NCBI GenBank assembly: GCA_015494385.1
Contig: WGBJ01000461.1
Location: 1-6,578 of the forward strand
DNA from: Marinosulfonomonas sp.
GTDB taxonomy: Bacteria > Pseudomonadota > Alphaproteobacteria > Rhodobacterales > Rhodobacteraceae
Direction: 5' to 3'
DNA: 6,578 nucleotides
The notes under the pieces: generated by a model
What the model was told of the DNA's origin: nothing
The model's database searches: none
Seen by the model: only the letters and a program-made list of their open reading frames with translations
Shown: positions 1-5,793 of the stretch, one piece after another
Layout: each line of letters begins with the position of its first letter
Numbering within the stretch: position 1 is the stretch's first letter
Translations under genes and position numbers: made by a program

Positions 1-1037
1 CCTTTCAACGCTATCTGGCCAAGGCCCGCCGCACCACCCGCCTGCCCGCCGCAAACCTGTCAAAACCTGTTCTGGCGCAACTGGTCGGCCCGAATGGCAA
101 ACCCGCCCCCGGCGTGCGCATCACCCTGCGCAGGCTCGGCGCGGCAGATCCGTTTTACAGTGGCTATTCCGGTGTGGATGGCAATATCACCGTATTCCCG
201 ACCGTGCTGGGCGCAGGGCGTTTGAACGCGGTTGAGCTGCGGGCCTTCCCTGACGGGCAAGGGCAGGTATTTACCACCCGCATCACCACATCAGGCGGGC
301 GCAAACATATCGCGCTGCCCTTTGCGGGTGACTGGAAGCCCGAATTCCTTGATCTGGCCTTTGTGGTGGATACCACCGGCAGTATGGGGGACGAATTGGA
401 ATGGTTGACCCGTGAATTGCGCGGTATCGTGCGTGCCGCCCAGCGCAGCGCGCCGGGGGTTAGTATCCGTTACGGGCTGATCGTTTACCGTGACGAAGGC
501 GATGACTACGTCGTGCGCAACTACGGCTTTACCAATCGCCAGTCGCAGATGGTGGCATGGCTGCGCAAACAGCAGGCAGACGGTGGCGGGGACTACCCCG
601 AGGCCGCAGCGGCAGCCCTGAAAGCCGGTGCATCGCTTGACTGGCGCCGTGGCAAAGGCGAACGGCTGATGTTCCACATTGCCGATGCCCCGCCCCATGA
701 TCGTGACGCCCGCACCTATCTGGCCGCTGCACAGCAAGCCGCCAAGAAAGGTGTGCAAGTTTTCGGACTGGGGGCCAGCGGTGTTGCGGCTGAATCCGAA
801 TACCTGATGCGTCAGGCAGCGGTCCAGACCAACGGGCGCTATATATTCCTGACCGATGACAGCGGGGTTGGCTATGGCCATGCCGAACCCACCATATCCT
901 GCTACCGCGTTACCAAACTGAATGATCTTATGGTTCGGGTATTGCGTAGCGAACTAAGCGGTCACCGGATCGAAGCACCGGCCAGTGCCGTGATCCGCAC
1001 CGTTGGCAGCTATCGCAACGGTGTTTGCCAAAACTGA
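1..1037 (+). CDS. vWA domain protein, 5'-truncated by the window
   Basis: The reading frame is open from the left edge (first whole codon at 3) to TGA at 1035-1037, giving 344 visible residues; the true start lies outside. Visible residues from about 25 to 110 (PVLAQLVGPNGKPAPGVRI onward) look like a beta-sandwich, Ig/CNA-B or carboxypeptidase-regulatory type domain. A vWA domain follows, with the MIDAS metal-site motif DTTGSM at 369-386, a GGGDYPEA segment, and ADAPPHD with its Asp at 684. After the vWA core comes GHAEPTISCYRVTKL, a tail I recall from other proteobacterial vWA proteins. Two cysteines in the last 50 residues could form a disulfide, and with the domain types this suggests a periplasmic or surface protein that binds a partner through a metal ion. 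The specific partner cannot be told from here. GTG at 114 is a possible internal start, but in-frame coding sequence continues upstream of it. Family assignment is firm; biological role is unknown. Confidence 0.88.
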   Translation, partial: FQRYLAKARRTTRLPAANLSKPVLAQLVGPNGKPAPGVRITLRRLGAADPFYSGYSGVDGNITVFPTVLGAGRLNAVELRAFPDGQGQVFTTRITTSGGRKHIALPFAGDWKPEFLDLAFVVDTTGSMGDELEWLTRELRGIVRAAQRSAPGVSIRYGLIVYRDEGDDYVVRNYGFTNRQSQMVAWLRKQQADGGGDYPEAAAAALKAGASLDWRRGKGERLMFHIADAPPHDRDARTYLAAAQQAAKKGVQVFGLGASGVAAESEYLMRQAAVQTNGRYIFLTDDSGVGYGHAEPTISCYRVTKLNDLMVRVLRSELSGHRIEAPASAVIRTVGSYRNGVCQN

Positions 1038-1053
1038 TCCATTGCCAGACAAA

Positions 1054-1086
1054 CCAAAGGCCGCACCATAACGGGGCGGCCTTTGG
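1054..1086. terminator. Convergent hairpin between the vWA gene and the small secreted-protein gene
   Basis: CCAAAGGCCGC (1054-1064) and GCGGCCTTTGG (1076-1086) form a perfect 11-bp stem with an 11-base loop. It lies 16 bases after the vWA stop and 30 bases after the stop of the opposing gene at 1117, where a shared two-way terminator would sit. There is no long T-run on either side, only the Ts inside the stem, so rho-independent strength is uncertain. Confidence 0.65.
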
Positions 1087-1116
1087 CGTTCGCAAGTGGT
1101 GGGTGGGGCGTTGCGG

Positions 1117-1365
1117 TTAATTCCAGTACAGTCCGTTCGTGCTTTGCGTAGCCAGTCCGGCCCGCAACCGTTTGCTGCCTTCGCTGTCATTGCTGTTGAT
1201 AATATCCATCAGCTTTGAAAACTGGGCATCGGACAGCATGTGAACATCTGCCAACGGCGCGTAGCGGTTGATCAACGCCATCTCGGCATCGGTGGGCGCC
1301 ATCGCAAAGGCCGTTGAAGCAAAGGTCGTCAGGGCGATTGTCGCGGCAGTAAGGATGCGTTTCAT
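1117..1365 (-). CDS. Small exported protein of unknown function (82 aa)
   Basis: ATG at 1363-1365 is preceded by AAGGAA seven bases upstream, a good ribosome binding site; the stop is TAA at 1117-1119. The N-terminus MKRILTAATIALTTFASTAFA is a textbook Sec signal peptide (two positive residues, hydrophobic core, AFA before the predicted cut), leaving about 61 mature residues. The mature part has no cysteine and no second membrane segment. It starts APTDAEMALINRYAPLADV and ends in GLYWN, and is probably mostly helical (the LSDAQFSKLMDIINSND stretch). I do not recognise the family. The gene converges on the vWA gene and stands alone. The signal peptide and ribosome binding site make it very likely real; the function is open. 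Confidence 0.8.
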   Translation of the reverse strand: MKRILTAATIALTTFASTAFAMAPTDAEMALINRYAPLADVHMLSDAQFSKLMDIINSNDSEGSKRLRAGLATQSTNGLYWN

Positions 1366-1824
1366 ATCGTGTTCCTTTTCATGGTTGGTGTCGGGTTTGA
1401 CATCTGGTGTGTTGATACATCCAAGGTAGGAACGTGCCGCTTGTTTGGGAAATCACATGGTGAACACGCCGAATCACGGCAATTTGGACTTGAATCCCGC
1501 GATCAGCAGCAGGAACCGGCTTTGAAACGAACAAGTGCCGCCAATCCCGATTGAAATCAAAGCAGTAGCTATTAACACAAAGCCTCCGCTTCCTGTGCCC
1601 GCACCGTGAAACCGGCCCCTGCCCATTGGTGACACATTAAAGTGTCGTCACGGGGCTGTGTTGCGCCCTGCGGCTCCCCTCACCTATTGCTGAGCCATCA
1701 AAGCCACGCGATGACAGCCGCGTGAAATCAGGGCATTTATGCGCCTTGGGCCGGATATTCCGATTCTTTACGCTTAGCCCCTTGATTCCCCCTGATATGT
1801 GCCGTAATCCCTGCAACGGTTCCT
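1366..1824. other. Long intergenic region with small inverted repeats, no convincing gene
   Basis: This stretch should contain the promoter of the leftward small-protein gene and the promoter of tRNA-Trp, but I could not pick a convincing -35/-10 pair for either. A weak candidate for the tRNA is TTGATT at 1782-1787. Two inverted repeats stand out. CACGCG (1705-1710) pairs with CGCGTG (1719-1724) across 8 bases. TGGTGACAC (1627-1635) pairs with GTGTCGTCA (1642-1650) across 6 bases, including two G-T pairs. Neither is followed by a T-run. A 61-codon frame at 1369-1554 has no recognisable protein character. Confidence 0.5.
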
Positions 1825-1900
1825 AGGGGTTTAGCTCAGTTGGTAGAGCATCGGTCTCCAAAACCGAGGGTCGTGGGTTCGAGTCCCTCAGCCCCTGCCA
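1825..1900 (+). tRNA. tRNA-Trp (anticodon CCA)
   Basis: The full cloverleaf can be drawn by eye. The acceptor AGGGGTT pairs with AGCCCCT (one T-G pair), the discriminator base is G, and the CCA end is encoded at 1898-1900. The D arm is GCTC/GAGC. The anticodon stem TCGGT/ACCGA encloses CTCCAAA, placing anticodon CCA at 1858-1860. The T arm is GTGGG-TTCGAGT-CCCTC, with a T-T mismatch at the second pair (standard positions 50 and 64). The product reads UGG codons and is charged with tryptophan. It points toward ubiV, which is transcribed in the opposite direction, with 48 bases between the two. Confidence 0.97.
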
Positions 1901-1948
1901 GGACCACCTTTTCAATGAAATGAATGCAAGACACCAACCGTGGCCAGA

Positions 1949-2845
1949 TCAGGCCTCGATCATGCGGTGTCCGGCCTGCCCATGCCAGAACCCGTTTACA
2001 AACGGGGCCGGGATATCCAGCGCATCCAGTTGCGCGCGTCCGTCCTGTGCAGTGGTTTCACCGTCCAGAACCGCGCGGAAAATTTCGGCAACGGCGACCA
2101 TATCCACCGTATGCGGGCTTAGGCGGAAATGGGTTACGCCCATATCCTGCAAGTCCTGCAACTCGCCAATCAGGTTCAGATAGCTGTGCGATAGCGTCTG
2201 GATACCGTTCACCGACAGGAATTCCTGATCGTCCAGCGTGTTCAGCGGCATCCCGTCAGGGTCTTGCTCGCAAACAAACTGGCAGTTGTCCTTGATCCGC
2301 CCGTGCGCCCGCGCATGGTAACAGCGCGCCGACAGGGCCAGCGACAGACGCCCGAACACCTGCACCTCGGTGGTTACGCCCAGCTCTTTGGCCTTGGCCG
2401 CCAGTATCGCAACCGAATCCCGTGGCAATTCCGGTGGCAGACTGAAATGGGTCGCCCCGCGTGCCGCCAGATAGGCCATCGTATCCTCGTTATAGACATT
2501 CATCAGCGGGCCAACGCGGTAAGGTTTGTCCTTTAGATGCCGCAACGCGGCACTGTCATTGATTTCCAGCGGGAAATCCTCAAGCGCGCAAAACCCGGCG
2601 ATCATATGGCGTTCGCGTTTCAGCATCACCTCGGCCAATGTCGCAAAGATAACCTGTTTGCCCGCTTTGGTCAGCGCCTCGGCCACCTCGTCATAATGCT
2701 TTTCGAAGAACGGGGCGCGTTTGGAACAGATCACTTCGCCCAGATAGACATCATCCACCGGCGCATCCGCAATCCGTTGATAAAAGGCCAGCTTGTCTTC
2801 GGCGCTCCAGTGAAACAGGATCGGCGCCATTGTCAGTTTGCTCAT
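1949..2845 (-). CDS. ubiV: UbiV, U32-family Fe-S protein for O2-independent ubiquinone synthesis
   Basis: UbiV works with UbiU as a heterodimer, and with UbiT, in hydroxylating the ubiquinone ring without O2. In this 298-residue version the four cluster cysteines are all visible: C40 in the VICSKR motif, then C175, C188 and C192, spaced C-x12-C-x3-C as in the Escherichia coli protein. Other family marks are the start APILFHWSAEDKLAFYQ, the segment VYLGEVICSKRAPFF and the late segment VNGIQTLSHSYLNLIGEL. I chose ATG at 2843-2845, which follows GGCGGT and lies 2 bases past the ubiU stop. An ATG at 2855-2857 would add four residues (MAVT) and overlap ubiU by 10 bases, but has no clear ribosome binding site. 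It is the last gene of the ubiT-ubiU-ubiV unit and converges on tRNA-Trp. Cytoplasmic. Identity is recognised from remembered family sequences. Confidence 0.93.
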   Translation of the reverse strand: MSKLTMAPILFHWSAEDKLAFYQRIADAPVDDVYLGEVICSKRAPFFEKHYDEVAEALTKAGKQVIFATLAEVMLKRERHMIAGFCALEDFPLEINDSAALRHLKDKPYRVGPLMNVYNEDTMAYLAARGATHFSLPPELPRDSVAILAAKAKELGVTTEVQVFGRLSLALSARCYHARAHGRIKDNCQFVCEQDPDGMPLNTLDDQEFLSVNGIQTLSHSYLNLIGELQDLQDMGVTHFRLSPHTVDMVAVAEIFRAVLDGETTAQDGRAQLDALDIPAPFVNGFWHGQAGHRMIEA

Positions 2846-2847
2846 TG

Positions 2848-3846
2848 TTACCGCCATGTTTTGCTTTTGAATGCGCCCTGCGTTTCCTTTTGCCCTTCGG
2901 TCAGGGCCAGCAGATCGCTGATTTGCGGGTCTTGCCCCGCCATGATGCTGTCCACGGCCTTGCGATAGGCGGACACCACGGATTTGACATAAGCCTTGGA
3001 GCGTTGCCGCCCCTCGATCTTCAACGCGGTCACGCCGGCCTTCATCAGGTCAGGCAACAGGGTGGACAGGTTCAGGCTGATCGGTTCCTCGAATGCGTAA
3101 TAGGGACCATCATGCGCGGGGGTCAGGTAACGGCCCTTGCAGATGGTCGGATAACCGGCGCTTTCGTTGCAGGAAAAACAGTCGATGGTGTATTCGCCCA
3201 GACGGGTCGACAGGTTGCCCGCGTCGTCCTTTATGTATTCCACCTGCGCGGCGGGGGAACAGACGCCATCCATGTTGGTGGACAGACCTGTGATGTAGTT
3301 GGTCAGAGAACAGCGCCCCTCGACCATCAGACCGTGGTTGCCAAAGATGAATGTCTCGATCTCGCAGGGGATTTCATCGGCCATCAGTTTGATTTCCGGC
3401 ACCGTCAAAATCCGCGGCAAAACCACCCGTTTCACATTGAATTCGCGGCAATAATAGCGGATCGATTCCGGGGTCGAGGCCGCCGCCTGCACCGACAAAT
3501 GCAACCGGATATCGGGGTGCGTACGGGCGATGTAGTCAGCCACGCCAATATCGGCGACGATAAACGCATCCACCCCTAGCCGCGCGCCGGTATCTGCGGC
3601 CTCTTTCCACAAATCCACCTTGCCCGCGGGCGGAAAGGTATTCAGCGCCAACAGCACCTTGGTGCCGCCCGCATGGGCATGGGCCACGGCCCTTTCCAGT
3701 TCGGGCACGGTGAAATTCAGGCCCGGAAAATTGCGGGCGTTGGTGGCGTTTTGAAAGCCGCAGTAAACCGCATCGGCTCCTGCATCCACGGCAGTGCGCA
3801 TCGCCGAAGGGGTTCCGGCGGGGCAAACCAGTTCCGGTCTGATCAT
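2848..3846 (-). CDS. ubiU: UbiU, U32-family Fe-S protein for O2-independent ubiquinone synthesis
   Basis: Partner of UbiV in the anaerobic ubiquinone hydroxylation route; 332 residues, the family's usual length. Family signatures in order: ELVCPAGTPSAMRTAVDAGADAVYCG-type N-terminus, TNARNFPGLNFT (36-46), HLSVQAAAST (116-125), RVVLPRILT (140-148), EGRCSLTNYITG (176-187), GVCSPA (194-199), GYPTICKGRYL (231-241), KIEGRQRSKAYV (276-287). The known cluster pattern in E. coli UbiU is C-x6-C-x16-C-x38-C. Here C179, C196 and C236 fit the last three (x16, then x39), but the first position is Gly172. Extra cysteines C223 and C226 (DCFSC) lie just before C236. ATG overlaps the ubiT stop as ATGA (3843-3846), so translation is probably coupled. 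Cytoplasmic. The assignment to UbiU rather than another U32 protein is supported by the adjacent ubiV and ubiT. Confidence 0.94.
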   Translation of the reverse strand: MIRPELVCPAGTPSAMRTAVDAGADAVYCGFQNATNARNFPGLNFTVPELERAVAHAHAGGTKVLLALNTFPPAGKVDLWKEAADTGARLGVDAFIVADIGVADYIARTHPDIRLHLSVQAAASTPESIRYYCREFNVKRVVLPRILTVPEIKLMADEIPCEIETFIFGNHGLMVEGRCSLTNYITGLSTNMDGVCSPAAQVEYIKDDAGNLSTRLGEYTIDCFSCNESAGYPTICKGRYLTPAHDGPYYAFEEPISLNLSTLLPDLMKAGVTALKIEGRQRSKAYVKSVVSAYRKAVDSIMAGQDPQISDLLALTEGQKETQGAFKSKTWR

Positions 3847-4367
3847 TGTGTTTCCCGTTTTTCGTTCATACGTCTAAGGGCCGTCAGGGCCGCACGGCCG
3901 GGGCGCCCGAACATATCGGCCACTTCCTCGGCAATGCTGTCGTCGATATCGTCCAGCGCGTTGCGCAGGCAAACCACGGCTTCGGTATTGCCGGTAATGG
4001 TCAGGTTGCGTGAAAAGAACAGTGCATCACCATCCAGATCACCGTCAACCAGCATCAGCAGGTCCAGAAAACTGCCTGAAATCCGGGCGTCATATTCGGA
4101 CATTTCATCGCGCCTGCGTGCCACCAGCATCAGATCATCCGGATCGGGCCGCAGCAGCATGACAAACGGCAGGTTCACCGGATCAATCACAAAAACCGCG
4201 CGGTAATGCGGGCCAAGGCGGCCAAACATATCGGGATTGTTTTCGGCAATCCTCTGCACGATACGGCGCAGCACGGGTTGCAGCAGAAACAGCGGAGCAG
4301 GCGGTGCCCAACGCGGGCGTCGCTGCAAAAATCCGGCAATGGCGGGCTTGGATTCGGTATGTTGCAT
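3843..4367 (-). CDS. ubiT: UbiT, SCP2-domain lipid-binding protein of anaerobic ubiquinone synthesis
   Basis: UbiT is a sterol-carrier-protein-2-like protein thought to bind ubiquinone precursors for UbiU-UbiV. With the start used here it has 174 residues, about the family length. The N-terminal part (16-60) is rich in Arg/Pro and hydrophobic residues, fitting a membrane- or lipid-associating helix. The SCP2 core follows: DPDDLMLVARRRDE (75-88), DARISGSFLDLLMLVDG (93-109), and DALFFSRNLTITGNTEAVV (114-132), which closely matches the DTLFFQRRLVIEGDTE stretch of E. coli UbiT. It is the first gene of the operon and overlaps ubiU by ATGA. Longer in-frame starts exist at 4421 and 4394. The 4421 start would place the FNR box inside the coding region. 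The 4394 ATG has an AAGG upstream but would lie upstream of the transcription start predicted from the FNR box. ATG at 4367 is therefore preferred, with moderate certainty. Confidence 0.88.
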   Translation of the reverse strand: MQHTESKPAIAGFLQRRPRWAPPAPLFLLQPVLRRIVQRIAENNPDMFGRLGPHYRAVFVIDPVNLPFVMLLRPDPDDLMLVARRRDEMSEYDARISGSFLDLLMLVDGDLDGDALFFSRNLTITGNTEAVVCLRNALDDIDDSIAEEVADMFGRPGRAALTALRRMNEKRETQ

Positions 4368-4401
4368 GCGCGCGACTGTAGGCTGTTGCAACATATGCGC
4401 C

Positions 4402-4415
4402 TTGATATTAATCAA
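4402..4415 (-). promoter_or_regulatory. FNR/FnrL-type binding site upstream of ubiT
   Basis: TTGATATTAATCAA is a perfect match to the FNR consensus TTGAT-N4-ATCAA. Its centre (4408.5) is 41.5 bases from A4367, the classic distance for FNR-activated promoters if transcription starts at the preferred ubiT ATG. A weak -10 (TACAGT on the minus strand, 4375-4380) is roughly in place. E. coli ubiT and ubiUV are known to be needed without oxygen, and FNR control there is established. Here one site would drive all three genes under low oxygen. Confidence 0.85.
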
Positions 4416-4461
4416 GTGCACGACGTGATCCCGTGTATTTCTTTGACATATAAGGAGATTT

Positions 4462-4492
4462 TGGTAGCGGGAGAGGCTACCGATTTGAAATC
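4462..4492. repeat. Hairpin and palindrome at the host/island junction, possible att core
   Basis: GGTAGC (4463-4468) and GCTACC (4476-4481) form a perfect 6-bp stem with loop GGGAGAG. It is followed directly by the palindrome GATTT-G-AAATC (4482-4492). The left part, TGGTAGCGGGAGAGG (4462-4476), read on the minus strand is CCTCTCCCGCTACCA, which looks like the 3' end of a tRNA acceptor with CCA. GC content drops sharply just to the right. This may be the attachment core of the integrated element, but a chance likeness is possible. Confidence 0.35.
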
Positions 4493-4570
4493 TTCAATAA
4501 TCTCAATTACTCTATAACAGACTTGTTTAATTAGATTATTTTATATGGCGCAATATCAATCCTTTTCATT
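4482..4570. other. Very AT-rich junction segment ahead of the integrase
   Basis: In the 60 bases 4481-4540 only 14 are G or C, against 42 of 60 in a sample from the vWA gene (601-660). No gene is visible here. AT-rich stretches such as TTAGATTATTTTATAT could serve as integrase promoter or as binding region for DNA-bending proteins used in recombination. I could not identify a specific -35/-10 pair. Confidence 0.5.
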
Positions 4571-4571
4571 G

Positions 4572-4619
4572 TGTCCCGCCAGTTCTTATGTAAAGTGGTG
4601 GGACAAATGGGGGGACAGA
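4572..4619 (+). repeat. GGGACA repeats upstream of the integrase (possible arm sites or operator)
   Basis: TGTCCCGCCA (4572-4581) and TGGTGGGACA (4596-4605) are inverted partners, ten pairs including one G-T, across 14 bases. The right copy is also directly repeated: TGGTGGGACAAA (4596-4607) and TGGGGGGACAGA (4608-4619) differ at two of twelve bases and abut each other. The last copy includes the G-run that serves as ribosome binding site for the integrase ATG at 4621. Integrases of this class bind repeated arm-type sites and some repress their own promoter, so these copies are candidates for either role. Confidence 0.5.
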
Positions 4620-4620
4620 T

Positions 4621-5793
4621 ATGCCGAACCTTACTGCACGAAAGATTAACGCCCTAAAACAAGCCGGAATGTATGGCGATGGTGACGGGCTTTATCTACG
4701 CATCGGTCCGACCGGAGCCAAATCTTGGATACTTCGCACAATGGTTCACGGCAAACGGCGCGAACTCGGTCTTGGGTCGGCCAGCCTGATACCGCTTGCC
4801 GAAGCAAGGGAAACAGCCAGAAGCCTTAGAAAGATTGCGCGGGCCGGAGGTGATCCCGACACGGTGCGCAAACGCACTACCCTGACATTTGAACAGGCAA
4901 CCATGCAAGTCTATGAGAACCTTTTGCCAACTTGGAGAAGTGAAGGCCATGCAAAACGCTGGTTATCAGCCATCGAGCGTTATACCTTTCCCTACTTTGG
5001 AACCCGCCCCATCGAAACAATCGGCACATCGGATGTTTTGTCCGCATTATCCCCGATCTGGGCCGAGAAGAACGATACAGCAAAAAGGGTCAAACAGCGG
5101 TTAGCAGCTATTTTTGATTGGGCAAAAGGCGCTGGGCACTATCCGCATGAAAACCCTGTAAATGGATTATTGAAAGCCCTGCCCGCCGTTAAAACCCGCG
5201 TGGTTCACATGCCCTCATTGCCGTGGCAATCCCTGCCCGCATTTATGTCGGCGTTGTCGGAACGCAAAGGATTATCGGCGAGAACTCTTGAACTCCTTAT
5301 CCTCACCGCTACACGCTCTGGCGAGGCCAGAGGGGCACGGTGGAGCGAGTTTCAGGGGGCTGAATGGGTTATCCCTGCCGAAAGGATGAAAAGCGGTCGC
5401 CCCCATCGTATTCCCCTTTCAGATGAAGCATTGGCCGTTCTGGATAAGGTTCGCGGTTTGGATGAAGAGCTGCTTTTCCCAAGCCAGAAACGAAACCCCG
5501 ATGGCACATCCAGAGTCCAGTCTGATGTCGTATTCAAGGCGCTCATGAAGCGCATGAATATTGAAGGCATTACCACACACGGCTTCCGGTCCACATTTCG
5601 GGACTGGTGCGGAGAAAGCGCAAAGGCCGACAGAGAAGTGGCAGAAGCCGCCCTTGCCCATTCCTTCGGAAGCAAGGTTGAAAGGGCCTATGCCAGAAGT
5701 GATCTGTTCGATCGCCGCAGAACTTTAATGAACTCTTGGGGACAATACGCAACCGGAAAGGCTGGGAAGGTTGTCCAGATGGTGCGGGCGTGA
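4621..5793 (+). CDS. P4-type tyrosine integrase (DUF4102 N-terminal domain)
   Basis: Site-specific recombinase that would insert and excise the element starting here. The 390-residue length is normal for the family. Residues 1 to about 85 form the DUF4102 arm-binding domain (MPNLTARKINALK, DGDGLYLRI, KSWILRT, LGLGSASLIPLAEAR). Residues about 88-185 are the core-binding helical domain. The catalytic domain follows with Arg232 (TATRSGEARGARW), Lys257 (MKSGRPHRIPL), His320 and Arg323 (THGFRSTFRDW), His347 (LAHSFG) and the nucleophile Tyr357 (VERAYARSD), so all expected active-site residues are present and the enzyme looks intact. ATG follows a G-rich ribosome binding site (GGGGGGA, spacing about 5-6). 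The neighbouring ubiTUV operon is not part of its module. The stop TGA overlaps the next gene's ATG by one base. Confidence 0.96.
   Translation: MPNLTARKINALKQAGMYGDGDGLYLRIGPTGAKSWILRTMVHGKRRELGLGSASLIPLAEARETARSLRKIARAGGDPDTVRKRTTLTFEQATMQVYENLLPTWRSEGHAKRWLSAIERYTFPYFGTRPIETIGTSDVLSALSPIWAEKNDTAKRVKQRLAAIFDWAKGAGHYPHENPVNGLLKALPAVKTRVVHMPSLPWQSLPAFMSALSERKGLSARTLELLILTATRSGEARGARWSEFQGAEWVIPAERMKSGRPHRIPLSDEALAVLDKVRGLDEELLFPSQKRNPDGTSRVQSDVVFKALMKRMNIEGITTHGFRSTFRDWCGESAKADREVAEAALAHSFGSKVERAYARSDLFDRRRTLMNSWGQYATGKAGKVVQMVRA

Noticed and set aside
291..881. A 196-codon minus-strand frame opposite the vWA gene
   Set aside because: The plus-strand frame carries the full vWA metal-site motifs over the same bases; the antisense product has no recognisable features.
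1369..1554. A 61-codon plus-strand frame in the gene-free stretch
   Set aside because: It begins on the ribosome-binding-site side of the leftward small-protein gene, has no convincing ribosome binding site of its own, and its protein shows no domain, signal peptide or recognisable pattern.
1825..1900. tRNA-Trp as the attachment site of the integrase at 4621
   Set aside because: The intact ubiTUV operon lies between them, and no copy of the tRNA-Trp 3' end is visible near the integrase.
2830..3579. A long plus-strand frame (249 codons) opposite ubiU
   Set aside because: It is antisense to ubiU, whose protein matches a known family along its full length. GC-rich genes often leave such open antisense frames.
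4443..4448. TTGACA as a -35 box for a rightward promoter
   Set aside because: No -10-like sequence lies 15-19 bases downstream (the region is GC-rich, around AGCGGG), so the perfect hexamer alone is not enough.
4206..4517. A plus-strand frame running from inside ubiT into the junction, including a TAAGGAG (4451-4457) followed by TTG
   Set aside because: Most of it is antisense to ubiT. The TTG at 4461 is only 3 bases from the Shine-Dalgarno-like sequence, and the roughly 18-residue product has no family likeness.
5736..5792. An upstream TTG start for the gene following the integrase
   Set aside because: It would overlap the integrase coding region by 58 bases. The ATG at 5793, overlapping the integrase stop as TGATG, is the usual coupled arrangement.
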